DNA of 64,000 nucleotides from assembly GCF_015160875.1 (NCBI RefSeq), contig NZ_CP063374.1, positions 5,955,501 through 6,019,500 of the forward strand, in the 5' to 3' direction. Source of the stretch: Streptomyces chromofuscus. GTDB lineage: Bacteria; Actinomycetota; Actinomycetes; Streptomycetales; Streptomycetaceae. Below the pieces are notes generated by a model. The model saw nothing but the letters and a program-made list of their open reading frames with translations. It did not search any database and was not told the DNA's origin. Made by a program: the position numbers and the translations under genes. Shown piece by piece: positions 1 to 6,915 of this stretch (positions are counted from its first letter, which is position 1; every line of letters begins with the position of its first letter).

Positions 1-262
1 CGCCGTCGTCGAGCACGGGGCCCGCCTCGGAATCGACGTTGAAGTCGTCAACCGCAACCCAGAAAAGCGCGGCTTCCACATCGTGAAAAGACGCTGGGTA
101 GTGGAGCGGAGTATCGGCTGGATCATGATGCACCGCCGCCTCGCCCGCGACTACGAGACGCTCACGGCCAGCTTCGAGGCGATGATCCACATCGCCTCGA
201 TCGACAATCTCGCCAAGCGCATAACTGACGAGAACACCCTTACCTGGCGAGGGACTTACTAG
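1..262 (+). CDS. IS5-family transposase, C-terminal fragment (copy 1)
   Basis: This is the partial DDE transposase of IS copy 1; only the last 86 codons are inside the window, with the stop at 260-262. The residues are identical to the C-terminus of the copy-2 transposase. They include the Glu-containing segment VVERSIGWIMMHRRLARDYE that carries the third catalytic acid of IS5-type transposases. It reads rightward, toward the inverted second copy. Confidence 0.88.
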   Translation, partial: AVVEHGARLGIDVEVVNRNPEKRGFHIVKRRWVVERSIGWIMMHRRLARDYETLTASFEAMIHIASIDNLAKRITDENTLTWRGTY

Positions 263-298
263 GAGATACAGGGCAATCTTCCTATATCAAACGCCCTC
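1..298 (+). mobile_element. IS5-family element, copy 1 (right part only)
   Basis: This is the 3' end of an insertion sequence cut by the window start. All 298 bases match the reverse complement of 5360-5657 (copy 2). It ends with the inverted-repeat end AAACGCCCTC at 289-298, followed by TGA (299-301), the same trinucleotide that flanks copy 2. The insertion interrupts a Tn3-family transposase gene. The left end lies outside the window. Confidence 0.9.
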
Positions 299-1063
299 TG
301 AGGCCACACCCTCCAGCCACAGGGCGGAATCGCCCAGACCGTCGACCCACTCCAGATGCGTGGCGAGGTTCTTGAAGTGTGACCAGGTCGCCCGCTGTGC
401 CGGTTGTTTGAGCCGGTTGAACGGCGTCTTCCCATCGAGCCCCAGCACGTCCAAGAGCCCCAGCAGCCGGGCCCGATGGACTTCACTCAACCGGTCGTGG
501 ATACCGACGCAGATCGCGGCGTTCACCTCGCCGCGCAGCGCCGAGGCCATCGCGTCCAGGGTCGAGAAGGCTGGCAGCTCCAGCCCGGCCTCCACCAGCT
601 TCTCCAGCGCGGTGTTGATCAGGTCCGCCGGATTGTTCTTCGCCTCCGCCTCGGCACGGATCGTCTCTGCGGCCACCGCGCGGGCACCGGCTGCGTCGTA
701 CTTCGCGCCGAGCCTCTTGCGGACCAGGGCGCGGTGCTGCTCAGCCGACCGCTGCGAGGCGTACTCCGGCAGGGTCCCGTCCGGCAGTTCCACCGCCCGC
801 CGCACGAAGTCCGCCACCATGTTCGGGATCTCCGCCAGCTTCGGGAAACACCCCATACGCTGGTACGACTTCAGCATCAACAGCAGCGCGAGCCGGTGCT
901 CAGCCGACTGCGTACGGCCCGCCGCCCACTCGGCTTCCTCCCGGCTCGGCGAGAAGAACAGATGCAGCTCACGCGCGGTGATCAGCCGCTTGAACCGCGG
1001 ATACGCAGTCCGCTCGATCGAGGTCACGTCCCACCCCACCCAGGTGCCACAAGCCGTCACCAC
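287..1063 (-). pseudogene. Tn3-family transposase, N-terminal fragment interrupted by IS5-like copy 1
   Basis: About 258 codons resemble the N-terminal part of Tn3-family transposases (DUF4158 region: ERTAYPRFKRLITARELHLF, then a run of helices). These enzymes are normally about 1000 residues, so roughly three quarters is missing. Reading leftward, the frame runs into the IS end and stops at 287-289 inside the IS; the last residues (SEGV) come from the IS. The rest of the gene should lie beyond copy 1, outside the window. The start could be the GTG at 1063 or the GTG at 1027, just before TSIERTAY. A possible transposon end beginning GGGGTCCAGCC (minus strand) lies at about 1122-1159. Confidence 0.8.
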
Positions 1064-1159
1064 ACCAACGACATTACGCCGAACGGGTGATGGCCTCCAT
1101 GAGCTCAGAACACCCCGATCGCCTCGTTGTGGCTTTTGGCCTCACCTTGGCTGGACCCC

Positions 1160-1474
1160 CTCCTCGGCGGCAACAGCGTGGGCGACATCGACGACGGCGA
1201 CAGCGGGCCCACACCCACGCCGACCCCGACGGAGACCGGCGGGCCGACCGCCCCTCCGTCGTCACCGGCTCCGGACCCCACCTCCTCCGGCCCCGCCGCA
1301 CCCGGCACCGGCAAGCCGACCCCGCCGGCCGACAAGCCGGACCCGGACGGCGCCCTCGCCCACACCGGGTCCGACACCCCCCTCGGCCTCATCGCAGGCA
1401 TCGCCGCCGCCCTCGCAGCCGCCGGTGGCGCCCTGGTGTGGTGGACGCGCCGCCGCAGGACTGCCCGGGGGTAG
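1160..1474 (+). pseudogene. C-terminal fragment of a LAXTG-type cell-wall-anchored surface protein
   Basis: The reading frame ending at 1474 has a Thr/Pro-rich wall-spanning stretch, then LAHTG, a hydrophobic segment (GLIAGIAAALAAAGGALVWW) and a basic tail (RRRRTARG). This is a complete sortase sorting signal of the LAXTG kind used by streptomycete class E sortases. There is no signal peptide or N-terminal domain. The frame is closed by a TGA at 1100-1102, and there is no convincing ribosome site. I read it as the 3' end of a surface-protein gene cut by the neighbouring Tn3-type element. An unanchored short protein starting at the TTG at 1127 is possible but unlikely. Confidence 0.7.
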
Positions 1475-1484
1475 TCCGTGAGGT

Positions 1485-1514
1485 TCTCCGCGGTCCGGAG
1501 GAGGACCGCGGAGA
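1485..1514 (+). terminator. Hairpin after the LAXTG fragment
   Basis: Perfect 12-bp inverted repeat TCTCCGCGGTCC / GGACCGCGGAGA with a 6-nt loop, 10 bases after the stop of the sorting-signal fragment. No T-run follows, as is common for Streptomyces terminators. Confidence 0.6.
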
Positions 1515-1560
1515 TGAGGACACCGTCGCGGCGGGAGCTGTGAACGGACCCGCCGGACAA

Positions 1561-1594
1561 GGGCCGGCCCGTAACTGCGGCTACGGGCCGGCCC
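1561..1594. terminator. Hairpin between convergent genes
   Basis: Perfect 13-bp stem GGGCCGGCCCGTA / TACGGGCCGGCCC with an 8-nt loop. It lies between the plus-strand LAXTG fragment and the minus-strand gene ending at 1643, so it probably serves the latter. Confidence 0.65.
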
Positions 1595-1642
1595 GAGGTG
1601 GGCCGTAGCCGACGTATTGGGCTTCCGTCGATCCGGAGCGGT

Positions 1643-2383
1643 TCAAAGTCCGAGGCCGGCGCGTACCGCGTCGATCTCCTCGTTCAGTGCCTCGAAGCTC
1701 TCGAAGCCCCGTTCCTGGCTGACGCGGCTCATGTCGACGCCGTACTCGGCCTGCCGCTGCCGCAGCAGCGGTTGTTCCGGCATGGAGACGGGGAAAGCGA
1801 GCGGGTCGAGGGCAGGAGTGTGGTCGAGGAGCGCGTGGACGGCGCGGCGGCCGCGTTCGCCTACGGCGAGGCAGCCGTCGAGGTCGTTGAGGTAGACCAC
1901 GCCGGCTTCGAGCCCCTTGGTCCACTCGGTGAACAGGGCCGCGAGGCTCGGGGCCGCGCGTACGGCGTCCCAGGCGTCCGGGGCGGTCTCGTACCGCCAG
2001 ATCTCGCCTTCGTGCTTTCCTGCCAGGACGAAGGTGTAGACGAGGAACTCGAAGTGGAAGAGCGGCAGTTGATGCCGCCAGGGGAACGGCACGCCGATCG
2101 ACAGCGACAGGTTGTCGAGCGCCTCGTTCGCCTTGTCCGCGTCGGTCGGCCAGGGGAGCAGCCATCCTCCGTTCGGCAGCAGCCGGCGCTCCTGCCATCC
2201 CTGGCCGTGGAGCCAGGTGAGCTGGTCGGCGACGTGGTCCACGTCGAACACGCGGTGGACCAGCTCCGGCGGGGCCTGTGGCTCCGGTGGAACGGCGGGG
2301 TCGTCCCAGGGCAGGCCCGCGGCGGTCGCCGCCGCCCGGTAGTCCGCCGCCGCGGCACGCAGTACGGAGATGTCGTCCAGCAT
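1643..2383 (-). CDS. Unrecognised 246-aa cytoplasmic protein; candidate immunity protein
   Basis: I do not recognise the family. The protein is soluble and acidic, with no signal peptide or membrane segment. It starts MLDDISVLRAAAADYRAAA and is rich in aromatic residues in the middle (HFEFLVYTFVL, WRYETAPDAWDAV). The ATG at 2383 was chosen because GGGAG lies about 10 bases upstream and the homology-free upstream extension is repeat DNA. It lies downstream of, and on the same strand as, the secreted NucA/NucB-domain protein, with 287 bp between them. A hairpin sits in that gap, so it may be transcribed separately. In polymorphic-toxin loci the immunity gene sits exactly here; that role is inferred from position only. 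Confidence 0.75.
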   Translation of the reverse strand: MLDDISVLRAAAADYRAAATAAGLPWDDPAVPPEPQAPPELVHRVFDVDHVADQLTWLHGQGWQERRLLPNGGWLLPWPTDADKANEALDNLSLSIGVPFPWRHQLPLFHFEFLVYTFVLAGKHEGEIWRYETAPDAWDAVRAAPSLAALFTEWTKGLEAGVVYLNDLDGCLAVGERGRRAVHALLDHTPALDPLAFPVSMPEQPLLRQRQAEYGVDMSRVSQERGFESFEALNEEIDAVRAGLGL

Positions 2384-2506
2384 GGCAAGCGCTCCCTGCG
2401 TAGGAGATACCCCGAGCAGCGTAGACGGGCCGGGCCCGAGAAGAGATGTCGTCGGTTGAACTGGGCCCCGTGCGGGCACTCCTGCACCGGCATCCGCACC
2501 GCCCTC

Positions 2507-2632
2507 TCCCCCGCACGGGGTCGGCCTCCCCCGCACGGGGTCGGCCTTCGAGACCCGGGGCCGGGTCTCGAAGGCCGACATCACGCACAGTCCGATCAAT
2601 CTCAGGCCCGATCAATCACAGGCCCGGATCAA
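2507..2632. repeat. Two short tandem repeats in the toxin-partner gap
   Basis: A 20-bp unit beginning TCCCCCGCACGGGG is present twice, perfectly, at 2507-2526 and 2527-2546. Further on, a 16-bp unit of the form CGATCAATCWCAGGCC occurs at 2593-2608 and 2609-2624, with a partial third copy to 2632. The hairpin at 2540-2579 separates the two sets. Confidence 0.8.
2540..2579 (-). terminator. Strong 17-bp hairpin downstream of the NucA/NucB protein gene
   Basis: Perfect 17-bp stem (arms 2540-2556 and 2563-2579; GTCGGCCTTCGAGACCC and its complement) with the 6-nt loop GGGGCC. It lies about 90 bp after the stop of the 796-residue gene, so it is probably its terminator. Confidence 0.65.
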
Positions 2633-2670
2633 CCAGCGGCGCCCCGGGAAGAGACCCGGGCCCTGCGCCA

Positions 2671-5061
2671 CTACAGCGACGGTTCCATGCAGAGGCTGGC
2701 GCCGCTGCCGTTCACGCGGAAGCCGAAGCTCGGGGCGTTCGCCGCGACCCACGGCTTGATCGGCAGGACGATGTACCGCTCTCCGTCGTCCACCTTGCAC
2801 TTGTTGCTGAAGGAGCTGATGTCGTTGCCCTGCGGCCGCGACTCCGTGCTCGGCACGTGGCGCACGTCCGCGGTCAGGCCCGACAGGTCGACCGCCTGGT
2901 CCGTCGCCCAGAACGGGAACTCGTCGCAGGTCTTCCCGGAACCGACCACGGGCCGTGGGAGGCATGCGTTCCCCGCGAACTTCGGGTTGGTGTAGTACCA
3001 GTTGCGGTCGTAGCCGGCGTTCATCGCGGCCTGGCCGTTGATGCTGCGCGCCGGGGCGAACCACTGGGCCCGGCCCGCAGGCTGCGGCCAGCGGCCGTCA
3101 CCCATGGCCTCGACGATGTGCTTGCCGGTTTCCTGCATCGGCTTGAACTTGTGGTTCCGGCCGCCCGGGACGTAGAACGCGATGTTGTCGTCGCAGGGGG
3201 CGATGCTGGAGCTGGCCTGCTTCTGGGCCGCGCACGCCTGGTCGATGTTGGCCCGCAGGTCCGCGTCGTCCCCGCTGGTCCAGGCGAAGGGCAGGTCGTA
3301 CTTCTCGGTAAGGTCCTTGGTCGTCTTGATGGTTTGGGCGTAGGCCGCGAGGCTGTGGTACCACTGCCCTTCTTCCAGGCCCCAGTCGTCATAGGTGTTG
3401 AAGTCGTCGGTGTAGTCGATCGGATATTCCAGGAGGCCGCCGATGGCTATCGGACTGGCGTCGATGATGGCCCAGATCAGCCCCAGCGCGACCCCGACGA
3501 CGATCGCCCCGGCGATCACCGCGATCCAGTAGATGACCGCGGCGACGACGCTCGACGTCGCGGCCGTCGCCGCCGCCGTGGCGGGCGGCGCCAGCAGCAG
3601 CGTGCAGGCGCGGCTCTCCAGGCACCAGACGACGGGCTGGATGGGGTTGCCGGGATTGTACAGCGGCTTCACCTCGCTGGTGGAGCTGCTCAGCGGGGAA
3701 AGCGCCGGTCCGCCTCCGGGCGATGCCAGGTCGTGGAGCATTTCGGTGACGTCGTCCGAGCAGTCGAACTTCTCGTCCTCGTCGGGCGGCATGTGGTCCT
3801 CGACGCAGCTGGCGTCCGCGGCGGTGTAGCAGCCGGGGAAGACCTGGGTGCTGCCCTCGGGCACCGTCACGCTGGAGCGCACGCTCTCCGCGATGTAGAA
3901 GTCGCCGCCTTGCGCGGCGCACTGCGAGCTGTCGCTGGAGGTCTGCTGCGTGACTTCCTCGGGCACCGCGGGGGCGACGGTGTCGGTGGTGAAGCCACCG
4001 CTGAAGTCCCGCCAGGGCGTGCCATCCTCCTGTATCGCGTCGACCCGCAGCGTGTACGAGGTGGCCGCTTCGAGGGGCTCGATAGTGAACTCGATGACGT
4101 CCTGCGCCGTGCACGGATTCGCCGGGTTGCCCGCGGCGTCCACGCAGTACTCCGCCATCGAGAACTCTTCGTAGAGCCGGCCGTCGAGGGAGACGCGGTA
4201 GGTGTGGTCACCGTTGGGGTCAGGCTGCCACTTGGCCAGGGCGCTGCCCTCTTCCGGCTCGAGCGTCAGCTCGGGGTCGGCGTCGGGCGGAGTCGCCGCG
4301 GTGCGGAAGGTCTTCGTGGCGGGTGTGGCCGACTTGTTGCCCGCGAGGTCGACGGCGACGACGGAGACGGTGTGTTCGCTCTCGGGGGGCAGGCCCGTCA
4401 TGGTGTACGAGCGGGTGCCGACGTTGGTGCGGATCGGCGGGCCGCCGTCGACCCGGACCTCGTAGCCGGCCAGGCCGTAGTTGTCGGTGGCCGCGTTCCA
4501 GCTCGCCGTGGCCGAGTTGTGCGTGATGTTGCCGACGCTCAGCCCGGTGACGTTGCTCGGCGCGATGTTGTCGACGAACGTGAACTCGCGCAGGATCCGG
4601 GCGTACCGTCCGGGTTCGCGCTCTGCGCGGACGCAGACCAGGGTCTTGCCGAGCTGCGGCGGGCGGAACCGCGATGTCCATGACGCCGACCAGTTCGTCT
4701 CGCCCTCCGGGGGCGGGCCGAGGGTGAAGTCGGTCGTCACCATGTCGCTGCCGATCGACAGGTCGACCATGGTGGCCTGCTTGTGCAGGAAGCCGCTGAG
4801 GTCGACCTTGCCCTCTTCGTCGACCGGGATTTCCTCGTCGGAGGCCGGCAGTTCGAGCCGGATGGCGGCGTGGTTCTCGTCGTCGACCGAGTTGCCGTCC
4901 TCGCTCGGCGGCGTCATGCCCGCGCATGCGGGCGGCGGCACCCGGACCTGCTCGGCAGCGGACGCCGCCGAGGGCGGCAGACCCAGCAGCCCTACCGGGA
5001 GCGCGAGAGACAGCAGGACCGCCGTCTCTCGTAAGCGTCTCAGAAATTGAATCTTCCGCAT
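2671..5061 (-). CDS. Secreted fibronectin-type protein with C-terminal NucA/NucB-like DNase domain
   Basis: 796 residues. A Sec signal peptide (residues 1 to about 37, ending SAASA) precedes an acidic N-terminal domain, a fibronectin type III domain (about 165-255: APSNVTGLSVGNITHNSATA), a second FN3-like domain (about 265-360), a Cys-rich linker, and a strong hydrophobic helix at about 495-537. The C-terminal 200 residues contain GKTCDEFPFWAT (near residue 712), which matches the catalytic DEFP/DEYPFA motif of the NucA/NucB deoxyribonuclease family, and end in a typical C-terminal strand. I infer a secreted or surface-held DNase, possibly an antagonistic toxin. The ATG at 5061 has AGAGGGG upstream. 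Its partner candidate lies at 1643-2383. The whole unit sits between inverted IS copies. Confidence 0.82.
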   Translation of the reverse strand: MRKIQFLRRLRETAVLLSLALPVGLLGLPPSAASAAEQVRVPPPACAGMTPPSEDGNSVDDENHAAIRLELPASDEEIPVDEEGKVDLSGFLHKQATMVDLSIGSDMVTTDFTLGPPPEGETNWSASWTSRFRPPQLGKTLVCVRAEREPGRYARILREFTFVDNIAPSNVTGLSVGNITHNSATASWNAATDNYGLAGYEVRVDGGPPIRTNVGTRSYTMTGLPPESEHTVSVVAVDLAGNKSATPATKTFRTAATPPDADPELTLEPEEGSALAKWQPDPNGDHTYRVSLDGRLYEEFSMAEYCVDAAGNPANPCTAQDVIEFTIEPLEAATSYTLRVDAIQEDGTPWRDFSGGFTTDTVAPAVPEEVTQQTSSDSSQCAAQGGDFYIAESVRSSVTVPEGSTQVFPGCYTAADASCVEDHMPPDEDEKFDCSDDVTEMLHDLASPGGGPALSPLSSSTSEVKPLYNPGNPIQPVVWCLESRACTLLLAPPATAAATAATSSVVAAVIYWIAVIAGAIVVGVALGLIWAIIDASPIAIGGLLEYPIDYTDDFNTYDDWGLEEGQWYHSLAAYAQTIKTTKDLTEKYDLPFAWTSGDDADLRANIDQACAAQKQASSSIAPCDDNIAFYVPGGRNHKFKPMQETGKHIVEAMGDGRWPQPAGRAQWFAPARSINGQAAMNAGYDRNWYYTNPKFAGNACLPRPVVGSGKTCDEFPFWATDQAVDLSGLTADVRHVPSTESRPQGNDISSFSNKCKVDDGERYIVLPIKPWVAANAPSFGFRVNGSGASLCMEPSL

Positions 5062-5102
5062 TCATGCCCCTCTGCGAAAACTTGTTCCTACAATTGGGCA
5101 CG

Positions 5103-5131
5103 ATGCTAGAGGGGCCTGTGCGTATTGTCAG
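5103..5131 (-). promoter_or_regulatory. Candidate promoter of the NucA/NucB protein gene
   Basis: On the minus strand, CTGACA (5131-5126) and TAGCAT (5108-5103) are separated by 17 bp and resemble the housekeeping Streptomyces -35/-10 hexamers. The expected start near 5096 gives a leader of about 35 nt to the ATG at 5061. Confidence 0.5.
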
Positions 5132-5143
5132 CAACACGACAAT
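5124..5143. promoter_or_regulatory. Inverted repeat over the -35 box (possible operator)
   Basis: ATTGTC (5124-5129) and GACAAT (5138-5143) form a perfect 6-bp palindrome with an 8-bp spacer, overlapping the -35 hexamer of the candidate promoter. The placement suits a repressor site. No regulator gene is visible nearby. Confidence 0.4.
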
Positions 5144-5359
5144 CTGCGTGGGTGATACGCGGATCGAGGCACCAACTCCGCTGCCGCTGCAGCAACTTCG
5201 GGACGTCGAGGTGTCGGGCGTCAGCACGACAGGGCGCACGAACGTCCCCAGCCGTGACAGGGTGACCCCATGCTGATCCGAAAAGGACGATGCCGCGTAG
5301 GCGTCCCAAAGCCGTCCGCGCGGCGCGGTGGCGGCCACGATGGCAGTCTTCGGTCCTGA

Positions 5360-6458
5360 GAGGGCGTTTGATATAGGAAGATTGCCCTGTATCTCCTAGT
5401 AAGTCCCTCGCCAGGTAAGGGTGTTCTCGTCAGTTATGCGCTTGGCGAGATTGTCGATCGAGGCGATGTGGATCATCGCCTCGAAGCTGGCCGTGAGCGT
5501 CTCGTAGTCGCGGGCGAGGCGGCGGTGCATCATGATCCAGCCGATACTCCGCTCCACTACCCAGCGTCTTTTCACGATGTGGAAGCCGCGCTTTTCTGGG
5601 TTGCGGTTGACGACTTCAACGTCGATTCCGAGGCGGGCCCCGTGCTCGACGACGGCGTTCTTGAAGCCAGTGTCGACCCAGCTTTTCGCGATGGTCGGGT
5701 AGGTCTCTTTCGCCTGGTCGAGAAGGCGTATTCCCATGGCGTTCTCGGAGAGGCCGGCGCCGGCGACTGTCACGGCGAGAATGACGCCGATCGTGTCGGT
5801 CAGGATGCCCCGCTTCCGGCCCACGATCTTCTTCGCGGCGTCCGTTCCCTGGCTGGTCACAGGCACGTTGGTCGAGGTCTTGACGCTCTGGGTGTCGATG
5901 ACGGAGGCTGTCGGCTCGGGCTTACGGCCTTCCTTCACGCGGGCCAGGGCGGTGAGGTCGTAATTGAGCTGGGCGAAGATCCCCTCGTCGCGCCATGCGG
6001 CGTAGTAGAAGTAGACGGTGCCGTGGCCCGGGAAGTCATGTGGGAGGTATTTCCAGGGAATTCCGGCGCGGTTGAGATAGAGGATCGCGTTGAACACGTC
6101 ACGCAGGTCGACTTTCGCCGGCTGGCCGGTGGGGCGACGTTCGAGGCGGGCATTCCGCCAGGCCGTCAACGTCGGTTCGATCAGGGCCCATCGGGCGTCC
6201 GACAAGTCGCTGGGGTACGGCTTTCGATCACTCACAGCACAGCCTGAGCATAGGCACGCCGGAAGCACTCGTTCCGCTGGCGGCTGGGAGGTTCTGCTAT
6301 ATCTCTACGTCAGACGGGTTTTGGAACCCAGAAGCGGATGAGACGGGCGGCAAGGCTATCGCCCGGCCGGGCGATGTTCTTCGCTCATCTGGCCATCCGC
6401 AACGAAATGGGACACTCGCATAAGGCGCGTACGGGCCTTGACCTGCATAAACGCCCTC
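5360..6458 (-). mobile_element. IS5-family insertion sequence, complete (copy 2, 1099 bp)
   Basis: The ends are 10-bp perfect inverted repeats (GAGGGCGTTT at 5360-5369 and AAACGCCCTC at 6449-6458); similarity continues imperfectly for several more bases. TGA at 5357-5359 and 6459-6461 is a 3-bp target duplication of the TNA kind known for some IS5 subgroups. It carries one transposase gene. The 220 bp upstream of the gene include an 18-bp perfect palindrome at 6358-6375. The overlap with copy 1 is base-identical, so the two copies are recent. Confidence 0.9.
5396..6235 (-). CDS. IS5-family DDE transposase (copy 2)
   Basis: A 279-residue transposase. The N-terminus SDRKPYPSDLSDARWALIEP and the later FNAILYLNRAGIPWKYLPHD stretch are typical of the IS5 group. 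The catalytic acids lie in VIDTQSVKTS (D), WVDTGFKNA (D) and VVERSIGWIM (E). I prefer the GTG at 6235, giving a start at V-S-D-R-K, to the upstream ATG at 6268. The latter adds a Cys-rich stretch not expected in the family. The gene is intact, so the element is probably still mobile. Confidence 0.92.
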   Translation of the reverse strand: MSDRKPYPSDLSDARWALIEPTLTAWRNARLERRPTGQPAKVDLRDVFNAILYLNRAGIPWKYLPHDFPGHGTVYFYYAAWRDEGIFAQLNYDLTALARVKEGRKPEPTASVIDTQSVKTSTNVPVTSQGTDAAKKIVGRKRGILTDTIGVILAVTVAGAGLSENAMGIRLLDQAKETYPTIAKSWVDTGFKNAVVEHGARLGIDVEVVNRNPEKRGFHIVKRRWVVERSIGWIMMHRRLARDYETLTASFEAMIHIASIDNLAKRITDENTLTWRGTY

Positions 6459-6461
6459 TGA

Positions 6462-6915
6462 GGGGCCCACTGCGCGGGGGCTCCGGCCGTTGTCGTGCGG
6501 CGGGTCGGTCCGGGGCCGGGACGCTGGTGAGCGTGCGGTACCCGGCCGTGTCCGGCGGTTCGCCCCACGCGCCGCCCCGCGGCCTCCACCCAGGCGTACG
6601 CGGCGTACGCACCCCGGCGCACCACGTCGGCCGGCTGCCGCCCGGCTTCGGCCGGGGTGGGTGTCCCTACGCTGTCGACGCGCTTCGACACGCACCTTCC
6701 CGACCCGCGGACACCTGCCCGGTGCGGTCGCCCGAACGGACGTACCCGCACCCTCCCCCGGAAAGGCCCGCCGCGCACGGCGGGCACGGGGCCGGAAGCA
6801 CCGAACGGCTGCGCGCGGGGTGGTGGCCGCGCCCGGGATCGGGTAGATACGAACGAGTAGCACCCGTCGGTAACCAAAACGGACCTTGATCCCCCTTCAC
6901 GGCGAGGTGAGCCTC
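6462..6915. other. Non-coding junction between the IS and the acyl-CoA dehydrogenase gene
   Basis: About 450 bp of very GC-rich DNA with open frames on both strands but no convincing start, ribosome site or family. A minus-strand frame with alanine- and arginine-rich residues runs leftward into the IS and may be a truncated remnant. The last part must hold the promoter of the dehydrogenase gene; I could not assign hexamers. Confidence 0.5.

Noticed and set aside
6356..6877. Long open frames on both strands between the IS and the acyl-CoA dehydrogenase
   Set aside because: No ribosome site, no recognisable domain, and part of each frame lies in the IS. High G+C alone makes such frames common.
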